A DNA stretch of 64,000 nt from Euclidia mi (lineage: Eukaryota; Arthropoda; Insecta; Lepidoptera; Erebidae): NCBI GenBank assembly GCA_944739405.2, contig OX123197.2, positions 53,668,047 to 53,732,046 on the forward strand, read 5' to 3'. Under the pieces are notes generated by a model. That model worked only from the letters and a program-made list of their open reading frames with translations. It was not told the DNA's origin and did not search any database. Positions 35,041-45,531 of this stretch are shown in pieces (position 1 is the stretch's first letter; each line of letters begins with the position of its first letter). Both the position numbers and the translations under genes were made by a program.

Positions 35041-35610
35041 TAGTCCAGTGACTTAGCCATAATTCGCATAGAGCTAAAAATTTACAGAGTCGTTAAATAT
35101 ATAATTATAAATAAAATGTCAAAAATCCCCATCGATCCTACTTCTGTATTTTTTTATCCAAGGCCAAATCTACAAAATTAAGGATTTTCCATTTTTCTCA
35201 AAAATTTTATCGTAAAAAAGGTTAGACAAAGATGTAGATCATACAATTCTCTCTTTGAATTGGGATTAAATAATTATCTGTTAATTTGCAAACCGATTCT
35301 TTGGGTCCAGGTGATATCTCACGAATGGTGAGTCGTACGAGAAAAAAGTGTCAGAACTATTTTTGTAGAGGATTGTATGATCTACATCTTTTTCTGACCT
35401 ATTTTCACGATAACATTTACCATTTTCGAGAAAAATGGAAATTTCCTTAATTTTGTAGGTTTGACCTTGGATAAGAAAAAATGCAGAAGTAGGCTCGATG
35501 GGGATTCTTGACATTTTATTTATAATGACATATTTAACGACTCCGGCAATTTTCAGCTCTATGCGAATTATGGCTAGGTTATGTCTTGTTTTTGTCTATT
35601 TTGACTGGAC
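35041..35610. repeat. Long imperfect inverted repeat (fold-back, arms about 210-240 bp)
   Basis: The left arm, about 35041-35255, matches the complement of about 35370-35610. Shared words include 'agccataattcgcatagagc', 'gagtcgttaaatat', 'tccccatcga' and 'agatgtagatcatacaat'. Both arms encode the start of the same small frame (MSKIPIDPTS on plus, MSRIPIEPTS on minus, the latter open for 77 codons at 35281-35514). The frame resembles nothing I know. It may be a tail-to-tail duplication of a repeat or a fold-back transposon. Confidence 0.7.
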
Positions 35611-37540
35611 TAAATATATTTTCCGCAAGAACATCAACCCACTTAACGTATAATTTCTACTGGTTTATAATCTTCATAAGACGCTTATTATGACACAATA
35701 TGCATTAAGTTAGCCTGACAAGTGAACCAACAATTAATTTGAAGAACTATTTCTTTTCCAACTTTTATAGAAATGATATAATACGGTCGTACCATAGTAT
35801 TTAGATATCAAAAAACTAAAGTGTAAAAAAAACAGAAAAATTTGGTACTCTTTTTACTCGTGCAAAAAAAAGTAAAACGAGTAAGCAAAAAAAAGTATAC
35901 AGCTCAACAGATCCGATTTCAAGAACCAGGCCGAAGAATTAATACAAAAATACCCGAAATCTACTCAAACGGATTCGTACCCATCTAATGTTTTTTCTGA
36001 TAAGTCATAGCATAGAAAAAATCTATTCTTATGACGTTAATTCGTCACAAATTTTACGACACACGACAGCAACATTCAATACTTTACGACGAGTCTAGAC
36101 TAAAGGCAATCTACGCAAGTAGCTCTGATGGAAGACTAGATCGGAACTGATCAAGGCGAATTGAGTGGAGGTTAATCGGTCTATGTCTTGCTAATGTTAT
36201 TTGTGGTATAGATGTATGAGAAACGCTGAATATTGGGCAGCCTTTGTTTTAGTAATATTTTACTGTTCAGACAATATGAATGTATTTTCGTTAAGATTGG
36301 ACGGCACTAATACAAGGAAAGAAATATAATTATGCAATATCGAGATCGTTTGAACCATAATTATGTATAATTTTTACACGTGTATTCTGTGGTTGGATTT
36401 TCTTGTTTGTTTTGACTTTATTTTTCAATTTATGTTTTTTCCAATCTTATATCTTCACTAATATCAGCCAGTCTTGGTCCATTTTTGGTTATTTATAGCC
36501 CTGTCTTAATTTGCGTTATAATAACATTGTGGGTCAACAGGATAATCGACCTACTAAATCAAACAGTCTTTTGCAGTCCAGTGCTGGCTACATACGTCTA
36601 TTAATTTATGTAATAATGACAGTGTGACACAAGAAAAAGATTTACTCAGTATGCGACGCTGGCCAGACAGGTTGGTAGAGGATCTGGTTTCGATATTTCC
36701 ATTTCTTCGTAAATATGTACATATTTGCTTCGTGTATTTCCCATAATCGAAATTGTGGCACTGTATATTCCCAATGTATCACCTCACGGACAAAATAACA
36801 TGAGCAAAATAATCCATCCATTGTTAACCGTCGATAATAATTAATACCAGTATGACTAGATCATTAAAATCTGTAATCTGGCACATTAGGCCGAGCCGTG
36901 GCGGTCAGGCGCAACCTGACCACTGATAATTAATCAATATCTCTCAGCTGATTAATTAGCTGAACCATGAATCGTTCGCCACAGCTTTGATATTAGCTTG
37001 ATTAAAAACCTAGAATGTGTAGGAGTATTTTGAACACAATAACACAGTATTTAGATTTTGTTATTTTTGGAAACGAAAATGTCCGCTCTTCATACGGCAG
37101 ATACTTGTATCGATGATTATTTTAAAATAAACTTTAAAAAAAGTTGGATTTGATGGGTAACAAAAATGTTTGCCTCCTTCAGTGTAAGCTCAACGCGATT
37201 TAACAGCGAGAAACACTTCAATGAGTACGCCATTCAAGTGTTTTCTGTAATGCCAATAAAACTAATCTTACTGTCATCGGTACTGTCTGTGTCTGTGTAT
37301 TGGTATATAAAATTCTTGCGTCATGTTATGCCAAAATATGACATGTATGTTTTTTGGGAAGTTTAGGCGTTGAGTACTAAGAAGGGAATGCGCCAAATGT
37401 CACGGGTTTGGGCAGAAACAAGTGAATTAAAAAATATGTGCGAGCGTAGCTACGGGCATCCTTAATCTAATAATAAATAGGTATCGCGCGTAACCATTGT
37501 TAGTACATATGTATATATCGATGCGCATAACAGATTTTTT
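35611..37540. other. AT-rich intergenic DNA, nothing supported
   Basis: No supported gene. The 66-codon ORF at 37166-37366 lacks any domain, upstream context or conserved motif. Confidence 0.4.
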
Positions 37541-37682
37541 TTTAAAGACACCCAGACTCGAAACAACAACTAATGAATCACACAAAGTGTTGTCTCGTGT
37601 GGAGATCGAACCCGCAACAATTGGGCGCAGTGTCAAGCGGCGAGGCGGCCGCTTAAACTACTACGCCAACCGCGCAGTCAAA
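37541..37682 (-). repeat. tRNA-derived SINE, second family
   Basis: Minus strand: 'gcgcggttggcgtagtagtt' (box A-like) and 'gcgggttcgatctccacac' (box B), followed by 'gagacaacactttgtgtg' and an A/T-rich tail. The boxes are 50-60 bases apart, as in tRNA-derived SINEs. It differs in sequence from the family at 13316. Confidence 0.7.
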
Positions 37683-38002
37683 AAAAGTCAGATTAAGTTA
37701 CACATAAAAATAAAATAAGTATTTTGTCAAATTAATGCGGCACAATAATCCACTTTTATAACCCAAACTAAATTTAGACAGACAAATAAAATTCTAAGCC
37801 TAGCTAGACGAGTAGACGCACAGATATATCATTTGTGAAGCTCTAAAACAGAAATAGCCTAGTAGAAATACAATAATAAAGAATCGAAACAAATTGTCCG
37901 TTTTTCAGTCATTGAAAGTTACGTTGATTCTCCATTAGTTTCGGAGTATACTTTGCTACTGAATTTTACATAATTATGACTTTTTTCGGTTATAGATGAT
38001 TA

Positions 38003-38240
38003 TGAAATTAAACTACAGTTTACGAATTTTATCGCTTTGTATTGGTTTCACTTAGTTATTACATTTAAACGGAATGATCTAAAAGCTACATTTTTTCATT
38101 TATACTAAACTTGTCGACGTTAAGAATTCTTTACAGGATTCATGGTCACGGCAGACTAAGGTGATATTTGTCTTTTATTATCTACACCTAAGTGAAACCA
38201 ATACAACGCGATGAAATCCGTAAACTGTAATTTAATTTCA
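38003..38240. repeat. MITE-like element with 53-bp inverted repeats
   Basis: Arms 38003-38055 and 38188-38240 are imperfect inverted repeats sharing 'ttggtttcacttag' and 'acagtttacg' type words, with about 130 bases between. No coding potential. Termini and TSD are not resolved. Confidence 0.6.
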
Positions 38241-39085
38241 ATGTGTAACATTCTAACCCCAAGAAGGTATTATACAGATGATTTTTTATAAATGTATTAT
38301 AATTAATATAGTGCTGATACACCTGAGCATTCACTTGTAACAGAACAGCGAGCATTGGGCGTTATTTGTTTTGTCAAACTGAACAACGAACAGAACCGAA
38401 CATTTTTCGGTCGTTCTAGCGAATGCTCTAATCAGCAGAAACGTCAAAGCAAATTGACCCGCAATTCACTAGAATGCTCGCCAGAATGTACGCAAGAATG
38501 CTCGCTAAAACACACTCGTTTGTTTTCTATTTTGTATCATTCGCAAGAATGCTCATTGGAAGTGAATGCTCAATACGATTATACATATTTCACTCTTTTG
38601 ATCGATGTTTTGCTTTGAGTCTGTCTTCTTTTTTTTCTTTTCTTTTAAAAATCTGTAAAGCATCTACTTAGTCATCATCATCTTTTTATCGGTTGTGTGT
38701 TATCTTTCTCTAGTGTAGAAGTTTTGAGACCACTTCCGACATGGCCTAAAAATCCTTATTCTGAGACAATTCCCGGAATCGACAGCTTTATGTGCTCTAC
38801 TAAGCACATATGTTTCTTGAGACCTAAAATGATAGCTGAGTAAATATTGATTCAAGCTATTACTTACCTCGCTGAATCATAAACTCGTGGCGTAAATTAT
38901 GCCGAAAGCTGTGAAATTGTGACACAAACAATTTGAAGTTTGCAAACTGAGTAATATTATATGTTTTTATTTACCTCAGAAATGTCATTAATTCTGTTTC
39001 TGTAACTTCACTGAAATTGCTGAGTCAAATCAATTTCTTAGATGACCCACCTTTCAAAACATGTACAGAAATTCATTTAAAATTT
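38241..39085. other. Non-coding DNA with a GAATGCTC cluster and a repeat scrap
   Basis: 38326-38570 has about seven occurrences of GAATGCTC or its complement. At 38765-38810 'ggaatcgacagctttatgtg' resembles a dispersed motif also seen at 58285-58330 ('gggaccgacggtttaacgtg'). No gene supported. Confidence 0.4.
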
Positions 39086-39433
39086 AAAGGCCTGTTCAGA
39101 CCTAAGCGGTATTCGCTACCGTCTGCGGCAGAGAAAACCCAGTGGGTATGCGGTAATATTACTGTTCAGACCTAAGCGGTATTCGCTATCCTTGTGGGTA
39201 GAATAACGCGCGGTAGTTGAGTTTCGCTCAGAGAGGTAAGAACTAGCCGCGGTACTTGATACCAAATACCTGAGCGAAACCCGCGCGGTATGTACCTCTA
39301 CCCACAGCGGCAGCGAATATCGCTCAGGTCGCTCTAGCCGCAGTACTTAATACTGAATACCTGAGCGAAATCCGCGCGGTATGTACCTATACCCACAGCG
39401 GCAGCGAATATCGCTCAGGTTTTAATAGGCCTT
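39086..39433. repeat. MITE-like element with degenerate inverted ends and two internal tandem copies
   Basis: The ends are related inverted repeats ('aaggcctgttcagacctaag' against the complement of the right end, 'taaggcctattaaaacctga'). Inside, an 88-base unit ('ctagccgcggtactt' to 'gcgaatatcgctcaggt') occurs twice in tandem at about 39245-39332 and 39333-39420. It is unusually GC-rich for its surroundings. Confidence 0.6.
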
Positions 39434-39987
39434 AAGTCAGGCAGTAGTTGCTTTGTGGAAGTATTGGTTCAAATCTGGTTAAACATGGAAGTGGACCTTT
39501 CTTTTTGTTGCGTGGTGGAAATCCGTTATGAGCCGTTTTGACTAGACCATATAGTATGATCAAACAAGTTGTGGTAGACGTCGGCGGTGTGTGAATCTCT
39601 GCTCTAAAGCTCTCACTATAAACCCCCGCGGTGACCACTACGGTCCCGTGTGGACCTTGAGTATCAACGCGAAAGCCCTTAATGCAATCGGTATAGCGCA
39701 TGAGCACGACAATGTTCATCTTATTTTCGTTTATTTTCTTCTATTCGTATATTTTTTAGTCATCATGCTTTGAAAAAACTTTCAAATAATTTATTTATAA
39801 TTAACTAAACAAACGTTTGATCTAAAACGTCACCTGGAGCAAAAATAAAACCTAAAACGACGGTTAAACAAAAACAGATTGCATTGTGATCTAAAAATAG
39901 TCATTGTGTTCCTGGAATGTACTACAGATCGCACACGGTGACTGTTGGAGACGATGAAAATAAATCTGCTATACACACGGACGGTAA
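39434..39987. other. Non-coding DNA left of gypsy-2
   Basis: No gene supported. The 95-codon minus ORF at 39432-39719 contains no domain I recognise and overlaps moderately GC-rich repeat-like DNA. Confidence 0.35.
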
Positions 39988-39991
39988 GTTT
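39988..39991. other. Target-site duplication GTTT (left) of gypsy-2
   Basis: GTTT precedes the 5' LTR and recurs at 52610-52613 immediately after the 3' LTR. Confidence 0.75.
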
Positions 39992-40265
39992 TGTTAGAAT
40001 AGATTATACTAACGGTCATTATTTTGCATTGGTAAATTACTTTGTACGACATGAGGGTAGATGAATAGTTTATAGGTTGCTGAACGATTGTATGACGTTT
40101 ATATAAGTCAGTGTCACAACCGAAACGGCAGTTGATCGCCGCGTGTTGAACTGAATGGTCGATGTTCGACAATCTGTACCACTCTGTGTAATAAATTCGT
40201 AGAATAAATCCGATTATTTCCAAGTGATCCGTGCGTATTTTATTGCGAAGTGTAGTGATCCTATA
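39992..40265 (+). repeat. gypsy-2 5' LTR
   Basis: 274 bases starting TGTTAGAAT and ending CCTATA. The canonical CA end is missing in both LTRs. It contains TATATAAG (40100-40107) and AATAAA (40190-40195), so promoter and polyadenylation signals are compact. Confidence 0.92.
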
Positions 40266-40267
40266 AC

Positions 40268-40281
40268 TCAGAAGTGGGATT
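40268..40281 (+). promoter_or_regulatory. gypsy-2 candidate primer-binding site (tRNA-Leu, internally displaced)
   Basis: TCAGAAGTGGGATT, two bases after the LTR, matches the complement of the 3' region of a tRNA-Leu but starts five nucleotides in from the CCA end (the expected leading TGGTG is absent). The tRNA comparison is from memory. Confidence 0.6.
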
Positions 40282-40348
40282 TACAAGGTCCACTTACTAT
40301 TTTTGCTCAAAGTTCATCCTGATCGGCAATTTGTGTTCACGCGTATAA

Positions 40349-41761
40349 TGGACAGTGAGTGCGAACACGTGCGTGATAAACGAAAAAAATCGTCGCGAAA
40401 ACGTCACCGTAGACAAAAGACTCGCGAAAAATCGCACAGTGCTAGTAGTGAACGCGAAATTTGTGAGAAACGGTCTAAAAGGAATCGTCGCGGTACAAAA
40501 TCACACGATGACGAAATTTCGAGTGAAACCACCGCCACAAGTAGCAAAAGAGATCGTGGCCGGCGTTCGAGAAGACCGAATCACTCTGATGATGGCGAGT
40601 GCGAGGACGAGCAGCAGGGCGAAAAGGAAGGCAGAGACGCTCATATGGACAACTGCCGTGGATCGAGGAGGCGTACGAGAACGAGTCATCATGCTGATGG
40701 ACATCGCAGATTAGAAACACCTCGTGTACGCGGTCACGTGAGTCGTTCCAATTTTAAAAGTGATAATACCCAATTATTATTGACTGAACTGATCAAATCT
40801 ATTACTAATAGGTACTCGTTCGGAAGAGAACAAGTTTCCCATGCTAGGCAACGTTATACCTGAGTTTAATCCCATGTTAAAGGGGCAGACGATTAATATG
40901 TGGCTGAGTAAAGTTGAGGAATGCGCCAGATTATATAAATGGGGTGATGACCAAATAATTCATTATGCATTACCTAAGCTAAGTGGGGTAGCCAAAACAT
41001 GGTATGAAACTCTACCGTCGATGTCGTTTTCGTGGCTTGAGTGGAAAGTTAAATTGTCCGAATCCTTCCCATCTAGTGATAATTACGCGGAGCTTTTAAC
41101 CGAAATGTTAAACAAAAAGGTTAAATATAACGATGCCTTAGAGTTATATTATTATGAAAAGATCAACCTATTGAATCGTTGCGAGATTAGGGGCAAACGC
41201 GCTGTGGATTGACTTTTATACGGCATAGAGGACCGTAGTTTGAGGTTGGGAGCTAGAGCTACTAAATGCGATGAGCCAGAACAGGTTTTGCAGTACTTCC
41301 AATCTGTTAAACAGCAGCCGCGAGATTCGGATAACAAAACGAAATCCCATTTTGATAGACGGGTTAACGCGAGTGTAAATAATCTAAGCGGCGCTTCAAT
41401 AAGTACCAGACCTAAAAGGACGACTGACACGAGACCTGTTACGTGTTTCAACTGCAACGAGACTGGTCATTACAGTTACAAATGTACTAAAAAGATTTTA
41501 AAATGTTCTATATGTAATAGAATAGGCCACTTGAGTACGGATTGTCTAAAATTGCCAAATAATAAATCGAAATTGGATACAGACAAAGAAAAGAATATCA
41601 TGACATTGGATGCAATGAGTGGTAATAGTAATAACAAATATTTACTGAATTTGAGATTGAATGACCAGCCTCTGCAGGGATATGTAGATTTAGGGAGTCA
41701 GTGTACTTTATTACGTCGTACCGAAGCTGAAAGGTTAGGAGTTCGATGGTCAAAAGGTTAA
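40349..41761 (+). pseudogene. gag: gypsy-2 Gag and start of protease (broken)
   Basis: ATG 40349 opens a very basic, Arg/Lys/Ser-rich N-terminus (KRKKSSRKRHRRQKTREKS). A one-base shift near 40840 then leads to the capsid-like core VIPEFNPMLKGQTINMWLSK, VEECARLYKWGDDQIIHYAL and KVKYNDALELYYYEKINLLN, with a TGA replacing a Cys codon at 41210-41212. Two zinc knuckles follow (CFNCNETGHYSYKC and CSICNRIGHLSTDC, both CX2CX4HX4C). The protease begins LQGYVDLGSQCTLL: the catalytic D-S/T-G triplet reads DLG, a second-position change that should abolish activity. TAA at 41759-41761. Confidence 0.85.
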
Positions 41762-42582
41762 CTGCCTACAATGCGTGGTATAGGAAATAATATTGTCTTA
41801 CCATTAGGAAAAGCGAACGTTAAGATCGAAATGCAAGGCATAACAGAATCAGTCGATATTTACGTTGTCGAGGATGATGTGGTGAAGTATTCTATACTGG
41901 TTGGTCATAGCTTTACTGAAAAACCCGGTATAACAATAACAAAAACCAACGACGCATTAATTTTTGGACGGATTTTACCGGAAAAGTTACAACTTTTACT
42001 ATGCGATGACATTTCTATTATGCCTCATGATACATTGATGATTAAAATTAGTACTGATAGCAACGAATATTCAGGTAGCGTATATGTTAGCGAATCCATA
42101 CACGGTGTCCCTGGGAGGTAATATTACTTAATGCCCGGTGAATATAGTATAGCCAATGGGATCGGTGCAGAGCTAGTGCAGAATATTTCCGAGCAAGCCT
42201 TGCAATTGGTTCGAGGTTCGCTAGTAACCCGCGCTACATGTATCAACGGGTGCATAGATGTTAATTTCTTAGACTTTTGTGATTCAAACACCATATCTGA
42301 TCTAAATTATGACAAACATTTATCTAGCAGTGAAATTAGTGAATTAACAAAATTACTTCAGAAATATAGTGAGTGCTTTTCACACAATGTGATGAATTTA
42401 GGATACACAAATGTAGAGACAATGGAGATTGAACTTGTCGACGAGAAACCGGTAGTTTACAGGCCTTATAGATTACCCTATCCGGAGAGACAACTCGTTA
42501 AATCGATGGTGAAGGAGATGCTCGATGCTGATATAATAAGCGAGTCTACTTCAGCTTATGCTAGCCCTGTCTTGTTAGTTAA
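41762..42582 (+). pseudogene. pol: gypsy-2 Pol, protease to RT fingers, up to the TTAA insertion
   Basis: This is in the same frame as gag after the shift. It contains the end of the protease (VGHSFTEKPGITITKTND) and a TAA at 42119-42121, then the linker and start of RT (VETMEIELVDEKPVVYRPYR, EMLDADIISESTSAYASPVL). The frame enters foreign DNA after the codons for LLV at 42580. RT resumes at 44098. Confidence 0.85.
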
Positions 42583-42899
42583 TAAAAATTATTTTTAAAT
42601 AAAAAAAAACCAACTTCAAAAAACACTAAGGAACTAAAAAACAAAAAATAATTGGTTTTGGAGCAAACATTTTTGGAGTCGGTGCCAAGCAAAGTATTTC
42701 TGATCTGACTATAAAACCTCTACACATTTTTATATAACTTTCGTTGTTGATAGAATAGGTAGTTTGTAATTTAGTAACTTTTTGCGTAAGGGCTTGGCAC
42801 CGAATTCAAAAATGTTTGCTCCAAAACCAATTATTTTTTGTTTTTTAGTTCCTTAGTGTTTTTTGAAGTTGGTTTTTTTTTATTTAAAAATAATTTTTA
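42583..42899. repeat. Fold-back with 108-bp arms inside the TTAA insertion
   Basis: Arms 42583-42690 and 42792-42899 are nearly perfect reverse complements. They include 'aaaccaacttcaaaaaacac', 'taaggaactaaaaaacaaaa', 'ttggttttggagcaaacatt' and 'ggtgccaagc'. I recognise these words from abundant lepidopteran repeats. Confidence 0.85.
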
Positions 42900-43061
42900 T
42901 TTTTTGCTGTTTAGTGGTATACTAATAAAAAATAGTAATAAGTGGTACATAGGATAGTGTAGGTGGTACATGATGGGGAGGCCTTCCTTACGTGCCTCAA
43001 TTCTGAAATGTAGACCTGTACCTTTCTGGCAATTTCAAGTATTTTTTGTTTTCAACTAAAT

Positions 43062-43866
43062 AGCCTAAACACGTTCGTTTCAGTTCCATCATCAGATCTC
43101 GGAAATCATCCAATACCTAAGACAAAACAAACGAGCCTAAACACGATGATATTGCGTTATTGTATTACAAAGATCCCATGGCCACCTTCCTGCTCCATCA
43201 TCAGAGTTTGGTAAACATTCAGCACTAAAGTCCATGTAAAGACGAATCCAAAGAGCCCAAACTCAATGGCATTGCGTCTTTGTATTACAAAGATGCCATG
43301 GCCACCTTCCTGCTCCACCGTCAGACCCTGGAAAACATCCAGTACCAAAGTCCATGTAAAGACCAACAAACGACCCTAAACTCGATGATATTGGGTTACC
43401 TTTCAGCTCTATCATTAGACCATGGAAATCATCCAGCATCAAAGTCTATGTAAAGACGACTCAAACGAGCCCAAACTGGATGGGATTGCGTAATTGTATT
43501 ACAAATATCCCATGGCTACCTTCCTGCTCCATCATCAGAGTTTGGTGAACATCCAGCACTAAAGTCCATGTAAAGACGAATCAAACGAGCCCAAGCTCAA
43601 TGGGATTGCGTCTTTGTATTACAAACATCCCATGGCAACCTTCCTGCTCCATCATCAGACCCTGCAAAACATCCAGTACCAAAGTCCATGTAAAGACGAA
43701 TCAAACGACTTTAACCTCGATGAGATTGGGTTATTGTATCACAAAGAACTCTTGGTTACCTTCGAACTCTATCATCAGACCTGGATGAAAATCATCCTGG
43801 ATGGAAATCATCTAGCATCAAAGTCCATGTAAAAGACGACTCAAACGAGCCCAAACTCGACGGCAT
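43062..43866 (+). repeat. Minisatellite, about 119-bp unit, about seven degenerate copies
   Basis: The unit begins near 'cgagcccaaactcgatgg' and passes 'attgcgttattgtattaca', 'atcccatggccaccttcc' and 'catcatcagaccctgg' to 'aaagtccatgtaaagacga'. Unit starts fall near 43062, 43131, 43252, 43371, 43466, 43584, 43706 and 43846, so spacing is mostly 118-122 bases with two shortened units. The small ORFs here are by-products of the repeat. Confidence 0.8.
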
Positions 43867-44097
43867 TGGGTTGTTACGGTCAAATCGCTTCATAAAATTT
43901 GAAGAGTTCCTTCGATTTCTCAGGATTCCATGATCAGATCCTGACTTGATGATCATGGGACCAACTAGAAGGTATACTCTTTCAATCAAAACAAGAATTT
44001 TTGAAATCGGTCCAGGCGTCTTAGAGAAATCGGGGAACATACATAAAAAAAAAAATATTCTGACGAATTGTAAACCTCCTCCTTTTTTTGAAGTCGG

Positions 44098-45235
44098 TTA
44101 AAAAGAAGACAGGAGATAAACGACTCTGTATTGACTATCGTGCTTTAAACAGCCGTACAAAAAAGGAGCATTTCCCTTTACCACTGATTGACGATCAGCT
44201 GGATCGGTTGGCTGGTAACTCACTATTCATTAGCTTAGATTTAGCATCAGGGTATTATCAAATCAAATTAAGCGAGAAGTCCCAAGACAAAACTGCTTTT
44301 GTCACTCCTGACGGCCAATATGAATTTAAAAGGATGCCGTTTGGTTTGGCAAACGCGCCTTCCGTATTTCAACGAACAATGAATAAAATCTTATCAAATA
44401 TTGGTTATGTACTGGTTTTTATGGATGATATTTTAATTCCGGCGCATACATTTGATGAAGGTTTGACAAGACTAGAAGAAGTTCTGAGGGTATTTCGCGA
44501 TGCTAACTTGACACTTAAATTAAAGAAATGTTTTTTCTTTTACAAAGAAATTGATTTTCTTGGTTTTGAAGTCAGCGGTACGGGCATACGACCCGGATCC
44601 AGAAAAATATCCGCCGTATCAAACTTCCCAATCCCAAAGAATGTTCACGACATTAGACGCTTTATTGGTTTAGCTAGCTACTTTAGGAGATTCATCAAAG
44701 ACTTTTCGTTAATAGCACGACCACTGACGGACTTATTAAAAAAACAGTTTACGTGGAATTGGACTAATGAACATAAGATAGCATTTGAAACTTTAAAGAA
44801 TAAATTGACAGAAAGACCAGTACTTGCGTTATACGATGCTAGTTGCGAAACCGAATTACACACAGACGCGTCAAAATATGGCATCGCAGGGATACTTATG
44901 CAACGGGGCGATTGTGGAATAATGAGGCCAGTCGCGTATTATAGTCGTAAGACAACAGCCGATGAACAACGACTGCACTCGTTCAATTTGGAAACGTTGG
45001 CCGTAGTCGCATCTCTGAATAGATTTCGCGTTTATTTGTTGGGTTTAAAATTTAAAATAATAACAGATTGTAATGCACTCCGGACAACGTTAACAAAAAG
45101 AGATTTAATTCCCAGAATAGGACGCCGGTGGATGCAGCTACAGGAGTACGACTGCGACATAGAATATAGACCAGGTTCAAAGATGTCGCATGTGGATGCT
45201 CTGAGTCGTGCTCCTGTCGCTGAGTCCAATATATC
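44098..45235 (+). pseudogene. pol: gypsy-2 Pol, RT palm and RNase H, between the two insertions
   Basis: This is open from the TTAA junction to the gypsy-3 junction. RT: KKTGDKRLCIDYRALN, then KTAFVTPDGQYEFKRMPFGL and FMDD (44418-44429, Phe for the usual Tyr), then DIRRFIGLASYFRRFIKDFS. RNase H: ELHTDASKYGIAGILMQR, SFNLETLAVVASLNRFRVYL and ITDCNALRTTL, ending MSHVDALSRAPV. Apart from the insertions this part carries no stop or shift, so the RT-RNase H segment itself has been well preserved. Confidence 0.9.
45232..45235. other. Target-site duplication TATC (left) of gypsy-3
   Basis: TATC precedes the gypsy-3 5' LTR and follows its 3' LTR at 50624-50627. Collapsing the pair makes the gypsy-2 pol frame run on into its integrase without a shift. 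Confidence 0.9.
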
Positions 45236-45531
45236 TGTCGGAGGAGTGAAGTAATCGGCTTGTTTACGTACTAGTAACGCCATCTGTTGGCGTTTATGAC
45301 ATTTAAATCGATTCATTGAGTCAGTAGTTCGAGCTGAGGTTGTCTATGAGTTGTCACTTTTGACGTTTGACATCTGTCAAACGTCAAGGTAAGGCGAGTG
45401 ATCGAGTGACATGACACATTTGACTTCCGGTGCTCGACCGGGTCGGTTGTGCGCACTGATTCTGCCTAAGGACGAACAACATGGCGGACACTAACGATAT
45501 TTCGGAAAGAAATCCCTTTACATCTCCGACA
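45236..45531 (+). repeat. gypsy-3 5' LTR (contains the gag start codon)
   Basis: 296 bases. It has no clear TATA box or AATAAA, unlike the gypsy-1 and gypsy-2 LTRs; 'gagtcagtagttcg' resembles an arthropod initiator. A 13-bp inverted repeat lies at 45360-45387. The ATG of gag is at 45481-45483, so the last 51 bases of the LTR are coding. Confidence 0.93.
45360..45387. repeat. 13-bp inverted repeat inside the gypsy-3 LTR
   Basis: TTGACGTTTGACA, two bases, then its exact complement. In the 3' LTR one arm carries a T-to-G change (50467-50480 region). It could form a stem in the transcript leader or be a regulatory palindrome (TGACG resembles a CRE half-site); both are inference. Confidence 0.6.

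Larger units (their letters stand above)
42583..44097. mobile_element. 1.5-kb insertion flanked by TTAA, with fold-back end and minisatellite core
   Basis: TTAA occurs at 42579-42582 and again at 44098-44101. Removing one copy plus the insert makes the gypsy-2 frame continuous. The left 317 bases are a large fold-back (42583-42690 against 42792-42899). The middle is a minisatellite (about 43062-43866). The right end 'ctcctcctttttttgaagtcgg' is a common lepidopteran repeat terminus. A TTAA duplication points to piggyBac-type transposition, but the two ends (TAAAAATTATT and CCGACTTCAAA inward) are not mutual inverted repeats, so class assignment is open. Confidence 0.7.

Noticed and set aside
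37541..37682. Possible genuine tRNA gene (box A and box B present)
   Set aside because: The sequence does not fold into a full cloverleaf by eye and continues into a SINE-like body, so it is a tRNA-derived SINE.
40355..40720. Alternative ORFs overlapping the basic N-terminus of gypsy-2 Gag
   Set aside because: Other-frame shadows of the Arg/Lys/Ser-rich Gag segment, whose frame starts at ATG 40349 right after the LTR and primer site.
43157..43832. Several 62-72-codon ORFs on both strands
   Set aside because: They come from the 119-bp minisatellite units and have repeat-dictated, not protein-like, sequence.
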